A DNA stretch of 64,000 nucleotides from Scalesia atractyloides (GCA_947069175.1 CAMTDV010000002.1:9403054-9467053), one strand, 5' to 3'. Positions 24,160-34,550 are shown, counted from the first letter of the stretch. Numbers and translations are program-made. Notes: generated by a model from the letters alone, not told the origin.

Positions 24160-24630
24160 CCTGGTTTTCACCGGTAATATCATCATCTCGCGACTCAAAA
24201 ACACTCACAGAACCTCCAATTTCACTTTCGCTCTATTTTCAGTTCGTCGGAAACGCTTTCTGAAATCACCGGACTTCCGCCGGAAAACCGTGTCTCTCAT
24301 CAAAACGGTAAATTTCTCAATTCTTTCATCTTCTATCTATGGTTAGACTCTTACTAACTCAAACCCTTCAATCAGAATCAGTCCCAGGCGACGATACCGG
24401 ATAATCATCACTCGCCGGAAGTTTTCTGAAAATTCCTAAATCGCGCTGTAAAACGGTATAATCATTTAAACCTTCTGATAACTCTTGTTTAGTCCTTCAA
24501 TTTCACAATTTGTTAATCAAAACTATTAATTGGCCCGTTCAGACGGAGTTCATAAAACAGAGCCGACGACTTCGCCGGAGTTCTGAGAAAAGTCATCATT
24601 TCGGGATGTTCATTTCCAAAACCTTCCCTA
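24160..24630. repeat. Imperfect CGCCGGA-containing repeats in the LTR
   Basis: Three imperfect units carry CGCCGGA with a nearby TTCTGA, and two of them end in AAAACGGTA. GC content is higher than in the flanks. Function is unknown and no open frame spans it. Confidence 0.5.
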
Positions 24631-24770
24631 TCCATTTCATCTTAATCATTTATATGTCCCTCAATCGAATTAGACAAGAACAGTAGAGTAATCATTGTCT
24701 GTAATTTTTTTGTCGAAGAAGATGAAGTTAGGATTGTGTTTAAATTTAATATAAATCGGATTATATCTCG

Positions 24771-24845
24771 GGTTAGACACACAGTCCAGCGGTGGACTGT
24801 GTGCATTTGAATCATAGAGTCCCGGGTTCGAGTCTGTCCTTGTTC
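24771..24845 (+). other. tRNA-like module 1 with Pol III A/B boxes
   Basis: It starts GGTTAGACAC. CAGTCCAGCGG at 24782 matches the A-box consensus TRGYNNARNNG at every fixed position but the first. The B-box GGTTCGAGTCT is at 24825. The D-arm region is a perfect 11-bp stem, CACACAGTCCA with TGGACTGTGTG (24778-24803, 4-base loop). TTTTT at 24868-24872 could end a Pol III transcript. The acceptor stem does not pair. Confidence 0.7.
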
Positions 24846-24938
24846 CGATTCGTCACGATATTCAGACTTTTTATAAAACCCAAATACGGGAAACTTCCAG
24901 TTAGTATATAAGAGAAATAAAAACAAGTGTTTTAACCA

Positions 24939-25014
24939 GGTTAGACACACAGTCCAACGGTGGACTGTGTGCAACGTTAAACAACAGGTCCCGGGTTCGA
25001 GACCTGTTATGCAC
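24939..25014 (+). other. tRNA-like module 2 with Pol III A/B boxes
   Basis: It starts exactly 168 bp after module 1. The A-box match CAGTCCAACGG is at 24950 (+11) and a perfect B-box GGTTCGAGACC at 24994 (+55). The same 11-bp stem is present (24946-24971). TAGTATATAA lies at -36 (24903-24912). No T-run terminator follows closely. Confidence 0.75.
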
Positions 25015-25106
25015 ACCGGTTCGATGTAATTAAAATCCTTTAAAAATAAATGAATTTTGAATAAATTAAATAGTATATAAATATAATTAAAAACAGAAAT
25101 ATTTCG

Positions 25107-25182
25107 GGTTAGATACGTAGCTCAGTTGGTAGAGCTGCGTGCACGCGTACGGGAGGTCACAAGTTCGAACCTCACTCGGTGC
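25107..25182 (+). other. tRNA-like module 3, canonical A-box and D-arm
   Basis: It starts exactly 168 bp after module 2. TAGCTCAGTTGG at 25118 is a full A-box match, with a GCTC/GAGC D-arm as in real tRNA genes. The B-box AGTTCGAACCT is at 25162. TAGTATATAA lies at -36 (25071-25080), and T7 at 25254-25260 is a possible terminator. The T-stem and acceptor have lost pairing, the T-stem in a way that fits C-to-T decay of GCGAG/CTCGC. Confidence 0.8.
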
Positions 25183-25198
25183 AAACAATATACACGAC

Positions 25199-25252
25199 CG
25201 AACCGGTCAACAAGTCAAAGTCAATAGTCAACGGTCAACCCAAAAAGTCAAC
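25199..25252 (-). promoter_or_regulatory. Cluster of six W-boxes
   Basis: On the minus strand, TTGACC or TTGACT occurs six times in about 54 bp. TTGAC[C/T] is the core bound by WRKY transcription factors. The cluster lies in the likely sense orientation of this LTR. Confidence 0.7.
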
Positions 25253-25671
25253 ATTTTTTTATATTTTTATTTATTTATTTAATTTAAAAATCAATTAAAA
25301 ATACTTAAAAATAATGTTTTTAAAGTTAGAAAATAACCTTAAACTCACAAAAATATATCTAAAAAAATCCTATTAAAACTATTAATAAAATTCAATTATT
25401 TACCGTACCTTTTCGTTATAATTTAGGTTAGTTATTCCTCATCGATCAATCCTCTAAACTCGTGCGCATTCAGCATCTTCAAACGAACGCACCCAATGTG
25501 AGTGAATCTCTACAAATTCCCCGTTTTAATCACGTTTTTGGGGTGTATCATGTGTCATATTACTTATTTCATTTAAACACTTGTGCATCCATCATATCAA
25601 TGATCAAATGTGTATTCATTATGTATCAACTGTTTGCGTGATTAATGTTTAGATTAAATTTATAATTTTCA

Positions 25672-25894
25672 GTACATACATTATCATAGGCCGCCGCTCC
25701 CCATTACCTATGAGCGTGAGCTGTTCCCCATTACCTATGAGCGTGAACGAGGCGTTGCCAACATACGATCGGCTCCGTTTGATTGAGCCTTGATCGCACA
25801 TACATTCATCATAGGCCGTCTGTTCCCCATTACCTATGAGCGGAACCGTTCCCCATTACCTATGAGCGTGAACGTGACGTTGCCAACATATACA
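25672..25894 (+). repeat. Tandem repeat, 124-bp period, two copies
   Basis: CATAGGCCG recurs at 25685 and 25809. Each copy has two CCCCATTACCTATGAGCG blocks followed by CGTTGCCAACATA. CATAGG and CCTATG within each copy are inverted and could pair. Confidence 0.85.
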
Positions 25895-26330
25895 GTATCA
25901 TTCATGTCATATATTCATGCAAGGTGGTTTGTTATTGTTATTGTTATTGTATGTTTATTTACGTTTGCTCACATATGATTATTGCACAATTTTTCCATAT
26001 TAAATATAACAAGAAATCAATAATAAATGTTTTCTAACAAGGTTCACTCGCCAACTTTTGTTGACCCAAAACCCCCATTTTTACACATGATACAGGTGAT
26101 CCAGTTGCAGCAAGAAACATATAGGATGGCTTAGAAGAATAAATCAGATTAGATTTTGGAATGTTTATGTAGTTACTTTTCTTTGTAATTGTATGAACTT
26201 GTTTGGAATATTGAGGATGTAATTTTGAATTTAATAAATATGAAACATATTAGTAAACATCATGAGCTTTGGTGATAACCCAATTATGCCCCGACTCTTA
26301 TTCCGCTGCGGGTCGGGGTGTGACATTCTT

Positions 26331-26960
26331 GGGAGTGATCATAACTAAGGGAGTGATCAGAGCTAATTCAGAAAAAGACACAAGCGGTTGTGGAGATGAG
26401 GTCTCCAAGGTCCCTCAATAACATTCAGCAGTTAAACGGAAAGCTGATAGCACTTAATCGCTTGTTATCCAAATTAGCTGACAGAACGCTCCCATTCATA
26501 AAGTCTTGAAGGACTGCCTGCAAACCAGCAAATTTCGTTGGAGACAGGAAGCTGAGGCAGCCTTCTAAGAAATGAAAAAGCTCATGTACAACTTACCCAC
26601 TTTTGTTACTCCCGTCCCTAGAGAGGACCTCTTGTTATATTTATCTACATCAAAGACAACAGTTAGCGCTGTCATGATGGTGGAGAGACAAGACAAGCAA
26701 ATACCAATATATTTCATCAGCAGGACACTTAAAGGACCGGAGGAGAGATATCTACCAATGGAAAAGCTGACATTGTCACTGGTTTTTGCCTCAAGAAAGC
26801 TAAGAAGGTACTTCCAGGCACACAAAGTAGTTCTACTCACGACCAACCCCTTAAGAAAGTGTTGAGGAGACCGGAGCTCTCCGGCCGATTCGCTAAGTGG
26901 GCAGTAGAACTGGGGGAACATGCCATTGAGTATAAAACAAGAACAATCGTAAAGGATAAC
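26331..26960 (+). pseudogene. Gypsy reverse transcriptase 3' part and RNase H, truncated
   Basis: It continues the interrupted RT (GVIITKGVIRANSEK, then decayed sequence with ADRTLPF in another frame). RNase H-type sequence follows: REDLLLYLSTSKTTVSAV, IYFISRTLKGPEERYLPMEK, FASRKLRRYFQAHKV and, after a frameshift, RPELSGRFAKWAVELGEH. Similarity stops at about 26959 (RTIVKDN). No integrase or 3' LTR follows, so the element is 3'-truncated. Confidence 0.8.
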
Positions 26961-27195
26961 TTTTGAGTTGTGTAAGATAAATTTATGAATGTGTAGGAAA
27001 TAAATTTCGGAATGTATAAGATAACTTTTGATATGTGTAAGCAGAAAATTTTAGTGTGAAAGATGATAGCATTTATGACTAATTAATTAGTCAAATAAAA
27101 AATAAATGAGATGGAAGAAAAATTATTTAATGTTTTACATTTGTACCCTTTGTTCTTTTTTTTCTCAATTAGAATTTCTTCTCAAATGAACCTCC

Positions 27196-27197
<2 letters not shown>
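26961..27197. other. AT-rich spacer after the truncated Gypsy element
   Basis: Short repeats of GTGTAAGATAA occur and no gene is seen. It may be part of a MITE ending at the (TA)n tract. Confidence 0.4.

Positions 27198-27242
<45 letters not shown>
27198..27242. repeat. (TA)n microsatellite
   Basis: About 45 bp of uninterrupted TA repeat. Confidence 0.95.
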
Positions 27243-27245
<3 letters not shown>

Positions 27246-27452
27246 GGTGTGAACAATCCCTTGATTGTGAACACTAATAAACTAATCGTAGCCCTTGATT
27301 ATCAATAGACAAGTGTAAATTAATGGCCATGATTTGATGATGAAAATACACTAATGTACTTTATGATTTGATGATGTAGATCAAGGGTTAGGATTTATTC
27401 ACTCAGTTCACAAATACACTAGTGTTCACTCTAGAACCTCACCATATATCTC

Positions 27453-27824
27453 GGTTCAAATGAGAACCACCACGAGTTGTGAGAACCATGAGAACTTTTT
27501 GTTCCCGCGCGAGTTAGGCTAAAATTATTTTGCACAAACGTAGATGAGAATATTATAAACACATATGTTAAAAAAAAGTAAAAAAACCGTCGAGTCCGTA
27601 GTTTTGACTAATGCAAGTTTTTTTTGCGCGCTGACGTAAATTTTACATGAAAATAAATATTTTTTATGCCTCATATAAACGTGGGTATGCGACATTTTTT
27701 ATATTTTTTTCTAAAACAAGTGATCTTTTTTATGACTTTTGAGAAAAAAATTAGAAAAACCTTTTGTATGGCTTAGTTCTCACGGTTTCTCACAACTTAA
27801 GATGGTTCTCATTCTAACTCATCC
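27453..27824. mobile_element. MITE, GGTTCAAATGAGAAC family, copy 1
   Basis: The left end GGTTCAAATGAGAACC with inner AGTTGTGAGAACCATGAGAA is matched by a right end whose reverse complement reads GTTAGAATGAGAACC with inner AGTTGTGAGAAACCGTGAGAA. The inverted ends are about 45 bp. It is TA-rich at both sides. A homologous copy lies at 28045-28402. Confidence 0.75.
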
Positions 27825-27909
27825 CTATATATATGTGTGTGCGCGCACACGCTTATTTGTGTGTCGCGACAGGTACATGAAAAAAAAAACATTGTTGGTG
27901 AGAAAACTT

Positions 27910-27911
<2 letters not shown>

Positions 27912-27952
<41 letters not shown>
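27912..27952. repeat. (AT)n microsatellite
   Basis: About 41 bp of AT repeat between two related MITE copies. Confidence 0.95.
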
Positions 27953-27955
<3 letters not shown>

Positions 27956-28044
27956 ATCATATACCTAATATAGAGTATTTTTCGTTTTCTTAATTATAAT
28001 AGTTTTCTCATAGTCCCTCCGATATATATATGTATATAGGTTTT

Positions 28045-28402
28045 GGTTCAAATGAGAACAGCAAGAGTTGTGAGAAACATGAGAATTCCTACTTCCCGCA
28101 CGAGTTGGGCTGCAATTTTTTACACAAACGTAGATGAAAATATTATAAACACATCTGTAAAAAAAGCAAAAAAAAAAATTGTCGAGTCGGTAGTTTTGCC
28201 TGATGTAAGTTTTGTTTACGCGTTGACGTAAAATTTGTTACGACGATAATTTTTTTACACCTCATGTAAATTTAAAATTTCTTTTTTGCTGAAACAAGTT
28301 ATTTTTTTAAGACTTTTGAGAAATTTTTTTGGAAAAACCTTTTGGATGGCCTAGTTCTCATGTTTTTCACAACACAAGTTGGTTCTCATTTTAACCTAAC
28401 GC
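28045..28402. mobile_element. MITE, GGTTCAAATGAGAAC family, copy 2
   Basis: It aligns along its whole length with 27453-27824, including CACAAACGTAGATGA and the GTCGAGT core, with the same inverted ends (right end GGTTCTCATTTTAACC). Confidence 0.75.
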
Positions 28403-28417
28403 TATATATATATATAT

Positions 28418-28785
28418 GGAGGATAGGTTCGACTACAAAGTTCATTTTTTTCTACAACGTATAAAAAGTCATAAAACACCATAACTTTAGCCATAAAACA
28501 CACTCGAAACCCACAAATAGCAGAGTGAAGATCACTAAAACATAATATCCAAACTCTAACAGTCATAAAGACTTTAAACACATTATCGTAGAACTATGAA
28601 TATAAAACACAACATGATAATCATCATAATACATACTAATGTTAGTCATTCGATAATCAAAGCCTTATCATCCAAAACACAACACAAAACCCACAAATGA
28701 CATTTTAGTAATCTTCTCTTTGTTATTATGTTGTTTTATTACTTTTCACACTTTGTAGGAAAAATAGACTTTGTAGTTAACTCCC

Positions 28786-28789
<4 letters not shown>
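28418..28789. mobile_element. MITE with ACTACAAAGT inverted ends
   Basis: The left end has GACTACAAAGTTCATTTTTT. The reverse complement of the right end has AACTACAAAGTCTATTTTT. The inverted ends are about 40 bp and flanked by TA tracts. The right half is duplicated at 28875-29064. Confidence 0.7.
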
Positions 28790-28884
<95 letters not shown>

Positions 28885-29060
28885 CAACATGATAATCATC
28901 ATAATACATACTAATGTTAGTCATTCGATAATCAAAGCCTTATCATCCAAAACACAACACAAAACCCACAAATGACATTTTAGTAATCTTCTCTTTGTTA
29001 TTATGTTGTTTTATTACTTTTCACACTTTGTAGGAAAAATAGACTTTGTAGTTAACTCCC

Positions 29061-29140
<80 letters not shown>
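28601..29140. repeat. Exact 190-bp direct duplication with (TA)n tracts
   Basis: 28601-28790 and 28875-29064 read identically by eye over about 190 bp. Each is followed by a long TA tract (28790-28879 and 29065-29140). This fits recent slippage or unequal exchange at the TA tracts, or an assembly artefact. Confidence 0.9.
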
Positions 29141-29142
<2 letters not shown>

Positions 29143-29842
29143 ATGAGGTTATTGTGAGAAAATTTAAAAGTGTGAGAATTATGAAAAAGAATCTAAACCA
29201 TTAGATATTTAATCTAATGGTTGAGATCATAGTGGCAATTCTGTAAATAATGTTGACTATTAAACTAACTAATTTTCTAGATTAAGGGTATAAAGGTAAA
29301 TTTAATATTTATAAATTAAAAAACTAACATTAATACACATGCAAAGTTCACCCCTTCTTTTTTAAACATCAATAACTTTTTATACGTAACTCTTTTGTTA
29401 AAAATTACACCATAATAACGAGTGTTTTTTATCTTTAAGATGAGTACCATATTGATATACTTATGTAGAGTTATTTTTGTTTTTTTTATATTTAGGGTGT
29501 TATTTCTGTTTTGATTCTGATTAAAGTGTTGACTGGTGTTATATTAGGGTGTTATTTCTGTTATATTCAATGTTAGAGTGTTCTTTATAAGATGTGTGCC
29601 TTCAATATAACTGACGTGGTGTTTTTATGAGTCATGGTGTTATTTTTGTTTTATTTCTGTTCTTTATAAGATGTATGCCTTCAATATATATGTTGTGGTG
29701 TTTTTATGAGTTATGGTGTTTTTATGAGTTAGGGTGTTATTTCAAATTCGAAAATTCTTACAATAATTGCCAAAAATCGGTTGCATATATTCATTCCATA
29801 ATTAGATTTTGTTAGTTAAATTACACTTGTACCCTTAAACTA

Positions 29843-29844
<2 letters not shown>
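29141..29844. repeat. AT-rich insertion-like block with a minisatellite
   Basis: It is bounded by TA tracts. 29477-29740 repeats GGTGTTATTTCTG and a longer unit containing TTCTTTATAAGATGT and TGCCTTCAATATA followed by GGTGTTTTTATGAG, about 80 bp apart. No gene is seen. Confidence 0.6.
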
Positions 29845-29885
<41 letters not shown>

Positions 29886-29886
29886 T
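29845..29886. repeat. (AT)n microsatellite
   Basis: About 40 bp of AT repeat, slightly interrupted at the right end. Confidence 0.9.
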
Positions 29887-30445
29887 GTGGTAGAGATTCT
29901 AAGAGAAAACACATGCTAATTGAGAACCGTGAGAACGATTCTAAAACACACATTTTCTCTAAGCCAAATAAATAATAATAATGATGATAATAATAATTTT
30001 TTTTAATATATACATATGTGTATATTGTTAAATTGTAAGCTATACATATGTATATATAACAAATATGTACCTTACTTATTTTAATGCTAAATGGTGTTTT
30101 GTAATAGTTTTTAAACATCTTTTTGAACACTACATTTATCATATGGATGTGTACTTAGCATTACGCTAACGAGTTTGTTGTACATGTTTAGGTCATGCCT
30201 GGACTACCTGTTTTCATCTCCGTTTGCATATTTGGATAGGTGCTTAATTACAACTTATCATGTATTTGTTTAATGTTAAACCTGAATTATATTTTCATGG
30301 TCTTTTACATCCATACGGATCTTCGACTTTTCAAATGTTCTTAATTTCGTTTTGAAAGCAATTGTACTTAACCTAATTTTTAGCCTTATGAATAAGGGAG
30401 ATTCTATCTGCACACCGGAAATTTATCCCCACACTATGACAATTC
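29887..30445. other. AT-rich intergenic sequence
   Basis: No supported gene. The first 80 bases (AGAGAAAACACATGC, GAGAACCGTGAGAAC) resemble the GTGAGAAC-type MITE ends to the left. Confidence 0.4.
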
Positions 30446-30568
30446 AATACAGATCGTATAGGCCTATACGATCCGTATTTGATACAGTTAAGACATAGCA
30501 GACTGACATGTTTAGGGGATGTCTGGCGGCTGGCTTATACGGATCGTATTGGCTTATACGATCCGTAT
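30446..30568. repeat. Two long palindromes in CGTATA sequence
   Basis: 30446-30479 is a 34-bp palindrome with no loop and one mismatched pair, centred on GGCC. 30537-30568 has a perfect 13-bp stem (ATACGGATCGTAT) with a 6-base loop. The two share the arm sequence GATCGTAT. Confidence 0.9.
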
Positions 30569-31138
30569 TGAAGTTCTGAATTTTTGAGGTTTGAATTTTG
30601 GTGTGTTGTATTTGGTTTTTGATATTTTCAGTTGATCATTAGTGTTTATTGTTGATTATTTTTGTTTTAATGTAGTTTAAAATATTTATTATTTTTTAAT
30701 CATTATGTATCGTATTATAACTTATCTTATCATTACATTTGTTTCATTTTTTTGGCATCCCAAATCTAATACACATATTATATACATTTTTCTAAAAAGT
30801 AGGCCCTTAATTTTAAGAGCCCTAAGCCCTTACTTGACCGTAGCCAAATGGGCCGGCCTTGCAAGATGATATGATTTAGTTACTAGTTTTGCATCTTTTC
30901 TGTGATAGTTATTTTAAAATACATATATGTAATTTAATAATAACATATATGAAACCATCTACATGCATGTGTAAAATCACACATAGTAGTATTAATATGA
31001 GTTTTGTTAAAAATAAAAGTCTTCGGGTTATACGGATTTTCTTTATCCTTCTTTCAAAACTAATAACGTTACAAAATTGAACCCTCATTTATCTATTCAA
31101 AATCCAATCTGTAGCACATAAAAAATAATCACAAAGAT
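30569..31138. other. AT-rich intergenic sequence
   Basis: No gene, RNA gene or clear repeat boundary is visible. Confidence 0.4.
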
Positions 31139-31763
31139 TAGGGGTGGCAAAAGTACCCGATCTCGACGGGTATACTCGAAACCCGAAGCATTTGGGACGG
31201 GTATACCCGATACCCAACGAGTATTAGGCCAGGTTTGGGTATGGGAACAATGTTTCGCGGGTATGGGATTAGTTGATACCCGACCCGAATCCCCAAAACT
31301 ATAAACTCGTTTACCCGAAATTTATATCTGAAAACCTTTAAGTTATATATATTTCCCTTTAACGCTTGTTTAGTAATGTTTCATTTTTGTAGCTTTTTTA
31401 TTTGAAAAATAAACTTTTCATTTGAAGTTATATTTTGATGCTACGAAATACAGAATTGTTTTATTGTTATTACTATTATAATATATTTACATGTTTAAAT
31501 ATATCAAAACTATTATGGTGCTGATGATATGTATGTTATTTATCATAACTTAGTATATTATATAGGTTTTCAAAACACAAATTATAAAGGAAAGTAAAAA
31601 ATATATATACATGAAAATCCTAACATGTATATCCGATACACCCGGGTAAATACCCGTCAAACACCCGACGGGTAATGGGCTAGGTATGGGACAAGATTTT
31701 ACAACCGGGTATGGGTATGGGATTAGCGATACCCGACTCATACTCGGCCTATTGCCATGCCTA
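31139..31763. mobile_element. hAT-type non-autonomous element
   Basis: The left end TAGGGGTGGCAA is matched by a right end whose reverse complement reads TAGGCATGGCAA. Inside are many ACCCG/CGGGT motifs in both directions (for example TACCCGATACCC and GGGTATGGG). No 8-bp target duplication was found, so one flank may have been rearranged. Confidence 0.65.
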
Positions 31764-32830
31764 GGGTATGCCTCAAAGAACATTGAATATCAAAAGTGAC
31801 CTCATCCTCGTCAACACGAAGGGTCAACTTGCTGTCATAAACGTCAATGATTGCACGTGCGGTGGCAAGGAATGGACGACCTAAGATCAATGGAACCTCA
31901 GACTCCTTGTCCATGTCGAGAACTACGAAGTCAACCAGGAAAACGAATTTTTCGACTTTCATCAACATGTTCTCCACAATGCCTCTCGGAAATTTCATTG
32001 AACGATCGGTGAGTTGAATATTCATGCGCTTTGGGGACGGCTCTCCTAGGTTAAGCTTAGCAAAAATGGAATAGGGCATAAGAATTATGCTAGCATCTAG
32101 GTCAACCAACGCATTGCTGACAGTCAGATTTCCAATCAAGTATGGAATGGTGAAGCTGCCTGGACCAGTCATTTTCTTCGGGAGATTGTTCTACAAGACA
32201 TCAGAACACTTCTCGCTCAGCGTGACAATATAGCGCTCCTCCGATTCTTCTTATTCGTAAGAAGATCCTTAAGGAATTTCGAGTACTTCAACATTTTGGC
32301 CAAAGCCTCAACGAACGGGATGTTCATGTTGAGCTTTTTCAACATCTCCATAAACCAATCATGTTGCTCCGCATCCTTACCATTCACCAATCTACCAGGG
32401 TAAGGGGGTGCTGGCTTATACACCCTCGTCGAATCCTTCTCTTTCTCTCCCAAAGATCCACTGGACTATGTTGTACTTGCTGGAACTAGCCTCGACTGCA
32501 CCATAACAGATGGCGTCTCCATGTCAATTTCCTCATCAACTACCGGTTCAACCTCAATGGCTCCTCTCCTAGTGGTTACAACATTCGTAATGGCATTTGG
32601 ATTAAGGATGGTGCTACTTGGAAGACTGCCCTAAGGCCTCTGGTTCAGCTGATTCGATAACGCTCCCACAGTTCTGTCAAGATTTTGCAATGTTGTGCAC
32701 TGACTCCTAATGAAAGCCTCGTGCTCCAAGAATTTCGACCGAGTCTCATGATGTCGAGTCTCCTCTTACGTCATGAACTAAGTTAGCAACTATGTCTGTT
32801 TCACCAACGTGGTGTTTATGTATGGTGTTT
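31764..32830 (-). pseudogene. Athila-type Gypsy gag C-terminus and protease remnant
   Basis: On the minus strand the order is a coiled gag-like segment (KFLEHEAFIRSQCTTLQNLD), then PAPPYPGRLV, NMNIPFVEALAKMLKYSKFL, NLPKKMTGPGSFTIPYLIGN and the protease. The protease has LMPYSIFAKL, DRSMKFPRGIVEN and VPLILGRPFLATA. The order and motifs are those of Athila-lineage plant elements. The protease active site at about 32091-32103 reads D-L-D-A-S where D-L-G-A-S is usual. Stops and a frameshift separate the gag and protease parts. No RT follows because the hAT-type element and unrelated DNA adjoin at 31763. Confidence 0.8.
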
Positions 32831-33836
32831 ATGCATTGGCAAGAAATGATATAATGCCACGTAGTGTATATGCATTGGCAAGAAATTTTCTATGTTGACA
32901 ATGCAAGTGCATGTTTTTCATGCACCAGGCAACACAAAAGCAAAGGCTTATTTTCAAACAGAAGGGTATATGCGTGATTTGAAGACATGCCATATACTTT
33001 GCTAATTTCCAAACATTTAATTTGTCACGATTTTAAGGATTTAAGTTAGGATCTGGAGAATGTGTTTAACCATGTTAAACAGGTCAGGCACGATTAACAC
33101 AAATACCAAACACGAACATGATACATTTAACTAAATGTGTCATTTACTTGACACGAACACAAACCTATTTGACAAACATGTCACACAACAAGATTTCTTT
33201 AACACAATTATATATAACATGTTCAGTAACACGAATGCCTCAACCCTATCAATTTTTTCAGCAAAGCTAATAAAGAACAAAATAAAATAAAAGTGAACAA
33301 AAATTTCTATCACATTCTGACCCTATTATTAAACTATTAATAATTTAAAACATATATCATAGAAATCTCAAATAATTATACAAATTCCAAAGTCATAAAT
33401 CATAAAATAAGTCATACATGTCTACGTCTTTAACTCAATCACACCTGGTTAGTTGTATCATGTGTAGAAACAGTTTTTGGGTCAACATAAAGTTAATTAA
33501 TAGATCTAAATTTAAGTAAAATATTTTGCTTTATTACTTTTAAAATAATTTAACATGCAATTTCAAGTGGAAGTGATATATCCATCAAAATCCAACGATA
33601 ACAACAATCAACACAACCGATATCAAGATTATGAGGGTGAATGATATAGCACGGAGAATTTATTTTAACATGTTTATTTTGTGGGGGGTTTTGATGGTGT
33701 CAACTCTTAAATAAATTAAGTAGTGGGTCAAAAGTGATGGGTTTATTCATTAATTTTTGGGATATTTATGAGTGCAGTAGGTTAGTTCCTATTTTTAGGT
33801 GCAAGTTGTTTCCTTTCCTATATATGTAACGTGTTT
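32831..33836. other. Intergenic, repeat-derived
   Basis: Short direct repeats of TTTATGCATTGGCAAGAAAT occur near 32828-32890. 33060-33260 has scattered ACACGAAC motifs resembling hAT-type fragments. 33660-33830 may be the tail of a Copia LTR. No gene is seen. Confidence 0.4.
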
Positions 33837-34004
33837 AATTGGAATGAATGTCGAGAAAGTTGAGCAGCAAATTACGAGTTTCTATTTCTTTGTTTTCTAT
33901 TTTGTAAATAACAGTTAGATTAATTGGAATGAATTTCGAGAAAGTTGAGCAGCAAATTATGACTTTCTATTTCTTTCTTTTCTAATTTGTAAATAACAGT
34001 TTCA
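33837..34004. repeat. Tandem duplication, 85-bp unit
   Basis: GGAATGAATGTCGAGAAAGT at 33841 recurs with one change at 33926. The following GAGCAGCAAATTA, TTTCTATTTCTTT and GTAAATAACAG match in both copies. Confidence 0.9.
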
Positions 34005-34431
34005 TGTCTCTCTATTAATCATATAATACGTATTTGTTAAATTTTAATTATATAAATTTATGAATATTAACCTACAAAATATCATTTATCATAATAACAT
34101 TATTTTCACGCATTATACATAATCGTAAATATTACTAATTTCTCTTTGAGCTAATAATTAATATCATATTATATTTACGATATTGGTAGTCTATTACCTC
34201 ATCCAAATAATATTATGTACAATTTTGATCAAATTAAGTAACTTTAAATTATATTTTAAACGTTTAGTTAGTATATTTGCTTAATATGTGATATTATAGG
34301 ATTAGAGATTAATAAGGTGTCCTTTATAAAAAAATAGGAATTGAATTCTTACTTGCGTAAATAAAAATTAAATTTATCTTTTGAAATGTAAAAAATTAAA
34401 CTATTAACTGAAAAATTTATTGTGTTAGCTA

Positions 34432-34550
34432 CACTAAATGAAAAATTAAATTAATTATGTAACTCTTAACAGAAATTTGAACGGAAATAAATGAAAAATT
34501 AAATTAATTATGTAACTCCAGTAGAAATTTTAACGGAAATTAAATTCTAA
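34432..34550. repeat. Tandem duplication, about 60-bp unit, upstream of the phytocyanin gene
   Basis: AAATTAAATTAATTATGTAA and the following GAAATTT..AACGGAAAT occur twice within about 120 bp, ending some 80 bp before the start codon. Confidence 0.85.

Larger units (their letters stand above)
23674..26325 (-). mobile_element. Solo LTR (2,652 bp) carrying four tRNA-like modules
   Basis: It is bounded by TGTAACATCC at 23674 and GGTGTGACA at 26325 and flanked by perfect 5-bp duplications TTCTT (23669-23673 and 26326-26330). Removing it and one duplication restores the reverse transcriptase reading (GKFF then GVIITKGV), which independently confirms the bounds. Orientation is inferred as minus because the reverse complement starts TGTCACACCCCGACC, like the solo LTR at 54280. 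It contains a Leu-like module (23858-23930, minus), three modules in 168-bp register (24771-25175, plus), W-boxes and a 124-bp repeat. It has no coding capacity. Confidence 0.9.

Noticed and set aside
25107..25182. A functional tRNA gene
   Set aside because: A-box, D-arm and B-box are good, but the acceptor and T-stem do not pair and no anticodon stem forms, so it is called tRNA-like only.
28739..28924. Ile/Tyr repeat protein
   Set aside because: It is a translation of the (TA)n microsatellite.
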